Positions 33,985-45,129 of a DNA stretch of 64,000 nt are shown piece after piece. The stretch lies in assembly GCA_028023455.1 (NCBI GenBank), contig JAQFVV010006854.1, positions 186,001 through 250,000 of the forward strand, in the 5' to 3' direction. The notes under the pieces are model-generated. The model made no database searches and was not told the origin of the DNA. It saw only the letters and a list, made by a program, of their open reading frames with translations. The stretch is from Epiperipatus broadwayi (lineage: Eukaryota; Onychophora; Udeonychophora; Euonychophora; Peripatidae). The stretch's first letter is position 1, and each line of letters opens with the position of its first letter. The position numbers and the translations under genes were made by a program.

Positions 33985-36236
33985 TGTAACGAGCACAGAT
34001 GTTCGTTACATTGTTTTTTTATATATAATTATTAAACAAGTTAAAATAAAAAGTTCGCATTTAAAAACTTTCTTTAAAAATTAAAAATTGAAATTAAAAT
34101 ATCATCTTAAACTCTTATATATTAAGTCGCACAGATAATAAAAATTATTAAAATAAAATTTTTATTAAAGAAAAAGGTATTTTTAAAACTAAATTTTAAA
34201 AAGATTTGGAGATAAAATTATATCTCTAAATCTGTCTTTAAATATATTTTTGATTTGGAAAACAGGGTAATTAATTAGAAATGGAAATGATTGTTAATTA
34301 GTTAAATGTAAACCAGCCTTGAGCATTTAAATAAAATAACTTCAGTCAGATAGAAAGAAAACAATAGAAACGGATTAGCCAATGAAAGAAATCCATTTGG
34401 GAAATCGGACCTCAGCGAAAGGATCATTACATCCATGACGCAATGTTAATTCAATCCTTTGACAAAAATATAAAAAGGACAAGTTTTGGAAAGCATAGGT
34501 TAGTGACTGGAAATTGATTGATTATTGACGATGTAACAGCTAGGTGTTAGCGCTGGGGGGATTGAAAAAAGACGCACAGCTTCAATCCCTTCAGTTCTGC
34601 TAAGAAAGAGAAAAAAATGGGCCATCATTTATACAATGAGGACCAACTACACGAAAAACAAAATCTCCAAAGGATAAATAAATAAATCAACCGGATACTA
34701 ATCTTCGGACGACGTGGGAATTCACGTTTAAACGGCCAGGAATATAATAGGATGAACTATTTCAATAACCGTAAGAACTTTAAAATTTATGAACAGTAAA
34801 TTAAAAACTTTTCATATTTAAAATGATTTTAATATTATTCTATCTGACCAACAATATTTATTAATTGGTTATAATTTTATTTAATGTATTTAATTTGTAA
34901 AATCATTTCCATTTATTTATTTATTTATTTAATTTTGTTCTTTAAGTTGTTATGATTTCTGTTTTCCGTTAAATAAATTATAAAAAAATGTTAAACTTGA
35001 GTCGGGCGTGAATGCTGTATCGATTTGTAAAGATAATTAAGGGAGGGTAATCTTGGGTTGTTCATTTCGTGGTTGAATTGGTTCAATGGATTGGATATAT
35101 TTATGTAATTAGTAGGTGTAAGCATGAGATCCGCTACGGGCAGGATTATAAAATACGCCACACACCCTCTGTTTGCCTATGGATGGGTTTGTAAGTCGGC
35201 AGAAGACCGCAGCCCATTCCTATGGAGTTTTTAGTTTATTGATCTACTTGCCCACAGATGTCACATTCCTGTGGGTGGAGAGTCAATGTCGTTTTTCTTT
35301 CTTCATATTGTTCAGATGTACATTCCTGACAATATAATTGTGTTGTCGTATCATGCTACATTGAATACATGAATGTATCAGATGGATTGGCGCCGGTTGA
35401 TTGCGAAATGTGTTGCCTAGGGTTAAATAGGGATAGAATATTTTATTTTCGAATGCAAATCTATATAGTATATTCAGGCTCGATCCTATAAAACTATTAA
35501 ATTTAAGTTGTTTATAGATGCTTGCATAGATTGGATATCGGTTAAATATGTTTGCGTTTTCATATTTGATCAAAATATATAGACATTCGACAAATACTGA
35601 TACCTTATGGTGAGTATCTAAAAGGTATTTATTCGGATGTCTTTTAAGTTATTGGTGACGATGCAGGTATCTTACGATGAATACTAGAGGGTTTCTTATA
35701 TTTCCCTCTGCAATTGTCAGTAATCAATAACTTTGTATTTTGATCGTTTATGTTTACTTTGAAATGTTTTTGACCGTTGAAATCTATGTAACCGATCTAT
35801 AGCAACATATTAAACAGGTTAATATAATCCCATCTGTGCGAACTTGATTAAAAATGTAAATTTATAATATAATAGTAACTCAATGTAAATTAAAGTAAAA
35901 TCAAAGTTAAAAATAATGTTAAATGTTTAAATGTAAATCACTAAAATAATTTCAAACCTTATATATATGTGCATAAATAAATCTGTTTGTATGATAATTA
36001 CTGGCAGTGGCTTACTTTATTCTTTTATATACTAGTAAATGATATTATTAAATCTCTGCTATTCCACTGAGCTAGTGACATGGGCTAACGACCGGAATCA
36101 AAATTTAAAAAAAAAAAAAAAAAAATTTTTTTTTTTGACTTACGTATCTGCCTACTTTATAAATTTTTCTAGGTTCAAATGCCTAGATGGCGCCCCGTAG
36201 TGCAGTTTACGTAAGTCTCCTCTCCGGATCATTATA
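33985..36236 (+). repeat. 5' LTR of LTR-D
   Basis: It opens with a terminal palindrome (TGTAACGA, nine bases, TCGTTACA). It holds a TATA box at 34469-34476 (AAATATAAAAAGGAC), a 300-bp GC-richer leader, AATAAA at 34972-34977 and a long, GC-balanced 3' half. A tRNA A-box-like motif on the minus strand (TAGCTCAGTGGAATAGCAGAG) lies near 36055-36075. Confidence 0.9.
34469..34476 (+). promoter_or_regulatory. TATA box of the LTR-D 5' LTR
   Basis: TATAAAAA, with transcription expected to start about 30 bases downstream near GCATAGGTTAGTG. The same box is at 37499-37506 in the 3' LTR. Confidence 0.7.
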
Positions 36237-36238
36237 AT

Positions 36239-36256
36239 TGGCGTCCCAAGTGTGGC
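36239..36256 (+). promoter_or_regulatory. Primer-binding site of LTR-D, tRNA-Lys-like
   Basis: TGGCGTCCCAAGTGTGGC follows the LTR after the two bases AT. The start TGGCG and overall pattern resemble primer sites complementary to the 3' end of tRNA-Lys (TGGCGCCCAACGTGGGGC), with several differences. The position is exactly as expected. Confidence 0.7.
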
Positions 36257-37014
36257 CTTACCTCAGAGATTGACCCTGAGAAGGGGAATTAATGCTGAAA
36301 TTTCCGATCTTTAATAAACCACAAATACCCTGAGCAAATTTTATCAAAATGAATGTTTTATCTGCTTACGTAAGTCGGATATTTTTAAATTTTATAAAAG
36401 CACTGCCAGCAAGAAATTGCGCATATATATTAAATAAAAGAAAGATATAAAAAAATTTTAAAACTAATTTTTGTTAAAAAAAAAAAAAAAAAAGTCAAAA
36501 GGTTGCAATAAATATGTTTTTTGTTGTTGTTGATATATATTACGCTTTAACGTGTATAGGCGCACAGCCCCGTAAGTTTATGATCGAAATGTGGTACCTT
36601 ACGATGAGTACCGTTGGGAATTTACGTCAGTGTAATCCTATTTATGCATTTCAATCAGTCATAAATAAGTTGGTGGTAGTTATAATTGTGCTGAAAATAT
36701 ACACGTATAAATCCATTATCTTGGAACATATTTATCTCAATGCAACCTTCCTAAATAAGTTAAATAATTTGTTTGTCATGCCGTAAGTAGAAATCAAATG
36801 GATAAAATAAAATAGAATTCTCGGGGGGAGGGGTGTTAACGTAAATGGTCCTTAGGTAGGCGATGGTCAACATTTTCTTTTTCTTTTTGTATAGAGTTTT
36901 TTGTAAAATTATTAACCGAATGTTTGTAAATTTTGTTAATACCGTAATTACTAACCCTAAGTAAAATATTTTTTTTTTTTTTTGATCATTTTTTTTTAAG
37001 TAACTTTACTGATA
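36257..37014 (+). other. Internal non-coding region of LTR-D
   Basis: The only sizeable frame (36514-36786, 90 codons) has no gag, protease or pol motif and is probably chance. A polypurine run CGGGGGGAGGGG followed by TGTTAAC lies at 36821-36840, but 175 bases from the 3' LTR. The bases directly before the 3' LTR are T-rich, so the real polypurine tract is unclear. Confidence 0.6.
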
Positions 37015-39269
37015 TGTAACGAGCACAGACATTCGTTACATTGTTTTTTTATATATAATTATTAAACAAGTTAAAATAAAAAGTTCGCATTTAAAAACTT
37101 TCTTTAAAAATTAAAAATTGAAATTAAAATATCGTCTTAAACTCTTATATATTAAGTCGCACAGATAATAAAAATTATTAAAATAAAATTTTTATTAAAG
37201 AAAAAGGTATTTTTAAAACTAAATTTTAAAAAGATTTGGAGATAAAATTATATCTCTAAATCTGTCTTTAAATATATTTTTGATTTGGAAAACAGGGTAA
37301 TTAATTAGAAATGGAAATGATTGTTAATTAGTTAAATGTAAACCAGCCTTGAGCATTTAAATGAAATAACTTCAGTCAGATAGAAAGAAAACAATAGAAA
37401 CGGATTAGCCAATGAAAGAAATCCATTTGGGAAATCGGACCTCAGCGAAAGGATCATTACATCCATGACGCAATGTTAATTCAATCCTTTGACAAAAATA
37501 TAAAAAGGACAAGTTTTGGAAAGCATAGGTTAGTGACTGGAAATTGATTGATTATTGACGATGTAACAGCTAGGTGTTAGCGCTGGGGGGATTGAAAAAA
37601 GACGCACAGCTTCAATCCCTTCAGTTCTGCTAAGAAAGAGAAAAAAATGGGCCATCGTTTATACAATGAGGACCAACTACACGAAAAACAAAATCTCCAA
37701 AGGATAAATAAATAAATCAACCAGATACTAATCTTCGGACGACGTGGGAATTCACGTTTAAACGGCCAGGAATATAATAGGATGAACTATTTCAATAACC
37801 GTAAGAACTTTAAAATTTATGAACAGTAAATTAAAAACTTTTCATATTTAAAATGATTTTAATATTATTCTATCTGACCAACAATATTTATTAATTGGTT
37901 ATAATTTTATTTAATGTATTTAATTTGTAAAATCATTTCCATTTATTTATTTATTTATTTAATTTTGTTCTTTAAGTTGTTATGATTTCTGTTTTCCGTT
38001 AAATAAATTATAAAAAAATGTTAAACTTGAGTCGGGCGTGAATGCTGTATCGATTTGTAAAGATAATTAAGGGAGGGTAATCTTGGGTTGTTCATTTCGT
38101 GGTTGAATTGGTTCAATGGATTGGATATATTTATGTAATTAGTAGGTGTAAGCATGAGATCCGCTACGGGCAGGATTATAAAATACGCCACACACCCTCT
38201 GTTTGCCTATGGATGGGTTTGTAAGTCGGCAGAAGACCGCAGCCCATTCCTATGGAGTTTTTAGTTTATTGATCTACTTGCCCACAGATGTCACATTCCT
38301 GTGGGTGGAGAGTCAATGTCGTTTTTCTTTCTTCATATTGTTCAGATGTACATTCCTGACAATATAATTGTGTTGTCGTATCATGCTACATTGAATACAT
38401 GAATGTATCAGATGGATTGGCGCCGGTTGATTGCGAAATGTGTTGCCTAGGGTTAAATAGGGATAGAATATTTTATTTTCGAATGCAAGTCTATATAGTA
38501 TATTCAGGCTCGATCCTATAAAACTATTAAATTTAAGTTGTTTATAGACGCTTGCATAGATTGGCTATCGGTTAAATATGTTTGCGTTTTCATATTTGAT
38601 CAAAATATATAGACATTCGACAAATACTGATACCTTACGGTGAGTATCTAAAAGGTATTTATTCGGATGTCTTTTAAGTTATTGGTGACGATGCAGGTAT
38701 CTTACGATGAATACTAGAGGGTTTCTTATATTTCCCTCTGCAATTGTCAGTAATCAATAACTTTGTATTTTGATCGTTTATGTTTACTTTGAAATGTTTT
38801 TGACCGTTGAAATCTATGTAACCGATCTATAGCAACATATTAAACAGGTTAATATAATCCCATCTGTGCAAACTTGATTAAAAATGTAAATTTATAATAT
38901 AATAGTAATGCAATGTAAATTAAAGTAAAATCAAAGTAAAAAAAAATAATGTTAAATGTTAAATTAAATGTAAATCACTAAAGTAATTTTAAACCTTATA
39001 TATATGTGCATAAATAAATGTTTGTATGTGAATTACTGGCAGTGGCTTACTTTATTCTTTTATATCCTAGTAAATGATATTATTAAATCTCTGCTATTCC
39101 ACTGAGCTAGTGACAATGGGCTAACGATCTAAATATGTAAATGAAGTGGAATCCTAACAGCGCGTATCTGCCTACTTTATAAATTTTTCTAGGCTCAAAT
39201 GCCTAGATGGCGCTCTTTGGTAGTGCGGTGCGGTGCAATGCGATCTCCCACTTCGTTTGGATCGTTATA
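37015..39269 (+). repeat. 3' LTR of LTR-D
   Basis: Near-identical to the 5' LTR. Differences include CAGATG/CAGACA at the start, scattered transitions, and a replaced block at 39123-39165 relative to 36089-36150. It ends GGATCGTTATA before the ATAC duplication. Confidence 0.9.
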
Positions 39270-39479
39270 ATACAGAGGGGAAACAACACGTATCAAAGCT
39301 AACTGATACTGTAGGCTGTGTGAGTTGCAAGAGCAATTGATCGTAAAACACAATTCAGGCCACCATTAGCCAAAAGACTCAATTGCTATCACTCAATTGC
39401 TGATAGCAATTAAGAAGATGTGGCTGATAAACAGTATTTTCAACTACTTTTGGCTAGCAACAATGCCATCAAGCATGAT

Positions 39480-39768
39480 GGATTGTAATATGTATCGGTA
39501 CCAATCTTTTTAATGTTCACCTTTAGTTCTATTTTTTTACTTTCATCTTATAACTCTTGCAACATTTCCTAAAGCATTATTTGCAAAAACAGCTGCATCT
39601 TTTGCAAAATTTAGATGAGTTAATTAATCTCCATTTACTTTTATTCCTTTAGCTTCCCATTTTAATCCACAAAATACTTCTTGCAGCACTGCTGTAAAAT
39701 GTTTTGGAATCACCCTGTTGCAGTGGCATGCCTCAATGGATGTAGTGCATCACTTGTAAAAATTAATT
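39480..39768 (-). pseudogene. LINE RT catalytic-region fragment (3' portion of LINE-3)
   Basis: The minus strand reads VIPKHFTAVLQEVFCGLKWE (39690-39750), KGIKVNGD, LTHLNFAKDAAVFANNALGN (39590-39650). LNFAKDA stands where the family has LRFADDI, so the catalytic Asp pair is lost (Lys-Asp). It continues the RT that breaks off at about 41000, across a 1.2-kb insertion. Confidence 0.75.
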
Positions 39769-39924
39769 TACTTATACTAATTTATCGAATAAATAATAAT
39801 CATTAAAAAATAACAAACGTAAAGTGTTAGATTAATTGTTAGAATAATTATGGCTAGACAATTATACCACAGGAGCGCTATTAACAAATTTTATATTTAA
39901 AAAATAAGCTTTTGAATTCAACTA

Positions 39925-40065
39925 AATTTTAAAAAAATATTATGAATATGATATAAGAAAAAGATTTTTTTCGTTAAGAAATTAATAAACAAAAGCAATT
40001 TTTGACATTCAATTTAATTCAAATCTTTTATTTATATCGTATTCATAATATTTTTTAAAAAATAA
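39925..40065. repeat. Imperfect inverted repeat
   Basis: TTTTAAAAAAATATTATGAA and onward (39925-39967) pairs with TTCATAATATTTTTTAAAA (to 40065), including a GATATAAGAAAAAGATTT/AAATCTTTTATTTATATC segment. Confidence 0.75.
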
Positions 40066-40101
40066 CTTGAATCCAAAAACTCATGTTATAAATATAACAT
40101 T

Positions 40102-40198
40102 TGTTGCACATGCGCTTTGGATTTTAAATATAAAATGAATGGTTGAAGTGTTAGTATTCATTCATTTTATATTTAAAATCCAAAGCGCATGTGCAACA
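40102..40198. repeat. Perfect 40-bp inverted repeat with 17-base loop
   Basis: Left arm 40102-40141 (TGTTGCACATGCGCTTTGGA and onward), right arm 40159-40198, 40 of 40 positions complementary, loop 40142-40158. The arms contain GCACATGCGC, GC-rich for this region. Perfect arms imply recent formation or continued correction. Confidence 0.95.
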
Positions 40199-40494
40199 GT
40201 TTAATGCTGTTTAAATATTATTTTTTATAAAAAACATCGCACTATATAAAATAATTGACTTATTTAAATATAACATTTGCTAAATCTAAAGTGATACTTC
40301 ATAAAGTTAGGATAATTATGGCCAGCTGATTAAATCACAGCAGCACTAATCTCAAAATTCAGTGTGCAGTGGTTGCAGAAAATGTCAAAACTAACTTGCA
40401 TCTATGGCAAAACAATATCAACATGTAGTGCTATATGCAAGAACTATACTTTGCACATGTGCTTTAGAGAGTATGAGAAACCATTTGTTTAAGC

Positions 40495-40679
40495 CAGTGG
40501 TTCTCAACATTCTAATGATGTGACTCTTTAATACAGTTCCTTATGTTGGGGTGACCCCAACCTTTAATTGTGCTACTGTTATGAATCAAAAATGTGTTTT
40601 CCAATGGTCTTAGGTGACCCCCTGTGAAAGGGTTGTTTGATCCTCAAAGGTGCCATGACCCACATGTTGAGAATTACTG
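40495..40679. mobile_element. SPIN: hAT MITE of SPIN (SPACE INVADERS) type
   Basis: 185 bp. The left end CAGTGGTTCTCAAC and right end GTTGAGAATTACTG form 14-bp inverted ends with two mismatches. The 8-bp direct repeat GTTTAAGC flanks it exactly (40487-40494, 40680-40687), the hAT target-duplication size. Interior words known from SPIN are in order: CTTTAATACAGTTCCT, GTGACCCC, GCTACTGTTATGAATC, CCAATGGTCTTAGG, GTGAAAGGGTTG, CATGACCCACA. The body is shorter than full SPIN MITEs, with an internal deletion in the A/T-rich middle. SPIN elements are known for repeated horizontal transfer among vertebrates and some invertebrates. The gene symbol is the family name. Confidence 0.9.
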
Positions 40680-40995
40680 GTTTAAGCACATCAATGCAGT
40701 GTATAAAATCATGAATTACCACTTCCATGCAATTTTGATTATTTATTTGAGTAAATTTTAATAAATTAATAAGTATATTGGTTTGTACATTATGTTTCAA
40801 ATTTTCAATTATATGAAATACAATCTTCTTATATAGGTAAATATTTATCAGTATAACTTATAAGCAGTAACAGTAAAATAAATAAATAGTGTTTATAAAA
40901 ATATGTATATGTATATCATTAAATCAGTAATTTGTAATGTATATATTTGTAAATTGATTATAAATCCCTTTCCCATTATTAAATATAATGCCATA

Positions 40996-43900
40996 CCACT
41001 GTCTCATCAAACACACTTATTAATGTTAATCTTTCCAGTACCATTATATAAACTAATTATTGTTGCATTTTTATAAATATTATTCAGAATATGACTATAA
41101 TCTGGGTCTATAGATTGATGATCCAATGATTTAATCACTGAAAAAATGCTTAAATAATCAAATGTCCTTTCATAATCTGAAAATCCAAAGCATAATGGCA
41201 ATTCATATTTATTGGTTTTTTCTATAAATTCTCTCAATATTTGGATATGATTCACTGTACTAAAACCTCTTTTAAATCCAGGTTTTTTTTGGTGGATTGA
41301 AATCCAAAGTTCATTGTAGATGAGTTGTAATTATCTTGGTAAATATTTTGTATAGAACTGATAAAAGACTAATAGGCCTGTAAATTTTAATATTTTTTAT
41401 CATATTTTTTAAATATTAATATTAATACTGCATTCTTTCAATCATCTAGTACATCTTAATGACTTAGACATTTAATATATAACTTTTCAAGAAAAAATTC
41501 TATTTTTTTCACCTGCTTCTTGTAAGATATTGATTATAATTCCACCATAACCTGAACTTTTCCCTTCTTCATAAATTTAATTGCTTGTCTTCATTCTTCA
41601 TTTAAAATCCTGGGCAATTCAGAAGATGTAATAGTTGTGGGAGGTACTTTTCTTTTTTATTTATTATTATATAATTCTTAATAGAATTCTTCTACACATT
41701 TCATGATGTCATCTCTCTTTTTAATAATGGTTTTATCTTTTTTTCTTATTGCAGAAATAATTTTCTTACCAATACCAAAATGTTTACATTCTTGAGATTT
41801 TTATTCTCTTCTATAACTCTTCTTGATAGTTCACGATTATATTTTTTATATTATTATCAACTTTTTCACATAATTTTACAAAATTCTAGTTATCCAATCC
41901 TTCTTAATGCACCATTTTATATATTTTCACAGACCTTTCTTTTTCTTAAATTCTCGAGTCTCAAAGTAAAAATTTTACAGGTCAGTTGCTGGATTTTTTG
42001 TACTAACTATCTTTGTTGCAGTTTTAAAAAGTGTATCTTTCAAATCTAAATAATGTTTAAAATCTGTTAACATTTGAAAATGATTTACAAGTCCTCATTA
42101 AAATTCATTGGAGTGTTTCTAAAGATTAGGAATATCAACTGTGAATATTGTTTTTCTTAATAATTTTTGTATCTGTAGTTCAGTATTAATATGTATCTTG
42201 TATCTCACTAATCAATGAATATTTCTTATTCTGAATTTATTAAGAATATTACAGTCTTCACTTCCTTAGCCACTTGGCAGACATTTCTCAAAATTATTGA
42301 TGAACACGTGTTACTTGTTACATTTACAAAATAGTAAGAAATCGAATATAAATTCATGTTAAGTTTAAAAATAATATTTTTTTTTATAAATGTCATTTAC
42401 AAGATTTAATGAATTTTTTTAGTGTAAATTATTAAGCATAACCTGATTATTGTGATTTTTTGTATTTAAAATAGTATTTTCATTCAAGCTGTTACTTAAT
42501 TATTTTTTCTAAACTTTTTCAAAAATGATTAAAATTTGAAATCTACAAGTGACAGAAGAAAATGCAGTGGAGTATTTTCAAAATTACAGAATAGTGCTTG
42601 CACAAAAAGTGTATGCTAATGGGTATGATATAAAACTTTATGTGCAAATGGAGATACAATAACATGTAATCTTAAAACATGTTCAAAGTGAGAATTCTTT
42701 TATCATGTTTTTTATTTTGTTTATTACAGTTATAATAAATTTTATTTAATTACAATTGTGCAGAGTTTGATGCAATTTCTTGTGTTTTTATAATCATCTT
42801 AAAAAATAAAATTGATAATCATCTTTAAAAAACAGCTCTATTGTTTAAAGTAGAATTTCCCAAACTTATTCTATTATGAAATACTTTACAAATCCTAAAA
42901 TTTTAACAGGACACTTTAGTTTTTGTAATAGAAAGATAGATTTGGGTTTTTCAGTTTCAATAACAAATAATGTAAATAAGTATAATAGCTAAAAACAAAA
43001 TAAACATTCCAAAACTTTAATTGCACAAAACAGCACTCTTGAAATTAAGAAACAACAAAAATAAATAATCAATGACATTTCTCATAACTTGGATGTTTTC
43101 TGTCTTTGTATTACAAATTCCTTTAATATCACAGAACACTTAATGATCTTCTACAGGACACTAGTGTTCCATGAAACATAGTTTGGAAAACTCTGGGTTA
43201 AAACACAACAACCTTGAAAATGGATTATTAATTTTAAAAATGCTTGGTAACCCTCCAATAAAGAGATTATACATAAGTATTCATATTTTCTGTTAGTCAA
43301 AATATAATTCAATTCTTTATAGCTTCATTTGAATGCTTCAATATTCATTTCCATTTAACATTTTTCACAAAAAATTAATTCATGATATAAAATGTTTCTT
43401 TTTCTGAAAATTTGTCTGCTCTCATTTCTATCACCATAGTTAAATTTACCTATAGCACTTTCATCTTTCAATTGTTTACCAATTCTAGCATTAAAGTATC
43501 TCATAACAATTTTAAAATGTTTACTCTGAGTAAAAGACTTTTGTACATTCATATAAAAGTTATCTACTACTTGTTAAAAAATTAATTTGGATTATCTGCA
43601 TTTGGTATCTGCTATTAAGTTTAATAACTAATCTTGCCACTCTGTCTGTCATGCCATTAATCTCCAGAATGTTGTTCTTCCAATTTTATTTATAATGAAT
43701 CCTATTTCACTTGTACTTCCAATATTTGTCCTTTGTAGTAGAGCACATGTCCACTTTTTAAATCAATTGTTTCTTCACCTTTTCTTCTAACTTCACAAAT
43801 TCCAATAATGTCCCATTTAATATGAGGCAGTTATTTCAATTCATGCAATCTTCCTTCACTTGTAAGTCACCTGAAGTTGCAAATACCTAAATAAAAAGTC
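40996..43900 (-). pseudogene. LINE endonuclease and RT N-terminal part (LINE-3)
   Basis: Minus-strand order: GRLHELK then LPHIKWDIIGICEVRRKGE (43760-43860, endonuclease start with the catalytic Glu), FNARIGKQLKDESAIGKFNY then GDRNESRQ (43400-43490, open 43355-43552), a region near 41340-41600 with GKVQVMVE and FKKYDKKY, and NHIQILREFIEKTNKYELPL then CFGFSDYERTFDYLSIFSVI (41120-41255), where the family has LAFVDYEKAFDS, the first RT Asp block. Frames are broken in many places. It encoded target nicking and reverse transcription. LINE-2 is probably the same broad lineage. Confidence 0.8.
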
Positions 43901-45129
43901 ATCATTGGCATTTTTATAGTATCCTGAAAATGAGAGCCATGATTTATTTTTGTCTGAATTGTAAATATCTACAAGAAAAAAAATCATTGATGCACTCATT
44001 CTACCAATAAGAAAACTCAACTATTTGAGTTAAAAGCTATCAGGCAACTGAGAAAAAAAAACCATTGTATTTTTTGATGGTTCTGAATGTATATTCACAT
44101 TCACTCTCACTTCTATGTTATATTAGCTTTTATAATGACCACACCAAATGTACAAAAGATGTAAAAAATATTCACAGCAGACCTATGCAAATGAAATGGT
44201 ACAATGTTATAAGTAATTTTAGCATAATAAAATTATTTATAATATTGATAATAGAAAAACTAAAAATCATAATTGTTTTGATCAAACAAAGTAAAAAAGA
44301 AATATAAAAAATATGAATATCTGATGTGGGTGTTAATATCCCTTCTTCAATAAATCTGTAACTTTTATTTACCTAAAAACTTTAATTTTTCATTATTACT
44401 AAACTATCATTATTATGAAGTTTTAATAATAAAAAAATAGAAAATGTGTTAATTATGTTTCTAATTATAGTTTATTTAACACTCATCTCTTTTCGCATGA
44501 CTATAAGGCAATCATTTTTAATGTATGTGTAATGATAACACTCATTATATATATATATATTACAAAGCAATCAAGTACAAATAATTTACTAGGACAAATT
44601 CCTTGATTTATTTACAATATATATATGGTCAAAAGTAAAAAAAAGAGAATATTTCCTTTTATAAGACATAATAGATTGACGTTGATGTATGAAAGGTTAA
44701 ACATATTTGCAAGTTTGTTTAAAAAGTGGTTCTTTAGAATCTACTTGTGAATTTGTTCTAGTAATGTATTCAAACATTTTATAAAATATTTACTATCACA
44801 AACATTATATATTTGATCAGCAGCAAAAATCATTTTATGCTATTAAAATTATTAATATGTATATATATCACAATAATTTCTTATCAGTGTTTGTTTTTCA
44901 TATATACCGAGTATTTATTTGTCAAAATGTAATGTATCTATAAATTTGGGCAAAACACTTGAAGACATTCTTATACTCAATACAAGTGGTAACATTATTC
45001 TTTTTTAATTTTTTTACCCTTGAAGAAAAACACTTTTTTTTTGGTGCTAATTTAGTAAGTGATCTCCACAATTTTGCATTTTAAAAACGACCAAAAATGT
45101 CATCTGACACATCTAAGTGATAAAAAACT
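43901..45129. other. AT-rich DNA, no gene seen
   Basis: No supported features apart from short TATATATA runs (44548 and 44620). Confidence 0.4.

Larger units (their letters stand above)
33981..39273 (+). mobile_element. Non-autonomous LTR retrotransposon with 2.25-kb LTRs (LTR-D)
   Basis: The structure is complete: target duplication ATAC (33981-33984 and 39270-39273), 5' LTR 33985-36236 (2252 bp), two spacer bases, a primer-binding site at 36239, 778 bp of internal DNA, 3' LTR 37015-39269 (2255 bp). The LTRs begin TGTAACGA and end TCRTTATA, near-complementary. The LTR copies are almost identical except for one block, so the insertion is young. The internal part has no gag or pol. It must have been mobilised by proteins of another element, probably Ty3/Gypsy-like given LTR ends and primer site. 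No family name is claimed. Confidence 0.88.
39769..40995. mobile_element. Insertion splitting LINE-3, composite
   Basis: The RT reading that stops near 41000 resumes near 39765, so about 1.2 kb was gained between them. Inside lie an inverted pair (39925-39967 with 40020-40065), a perfect hairpin (40102-40198), a direct repeat of GATAATTATGG-type sequence (39845-39885 and 40312-40352) and the SPIN-like MITE (40495-40679). The exact ends were not resolved. Confidence 0.5.

Noticed and set aside
36514-36786. 90-codon frame as a protein of LTR-D
   Set aside because: No gag, protease, RT or integrase motif, and composition like the surrounding non-coding DNA.
33985-39269. Simple segmental tandem duplication of about 3.03 kb
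   Set aside because: The 4-bp ATAC repeat, near-complementary ends and primer site after the first copy fit an LTR element better.
40579-40800. 73-codon minus-strand frame
   Set aside because: Half of it is the SPIN-like MITE read backwards.
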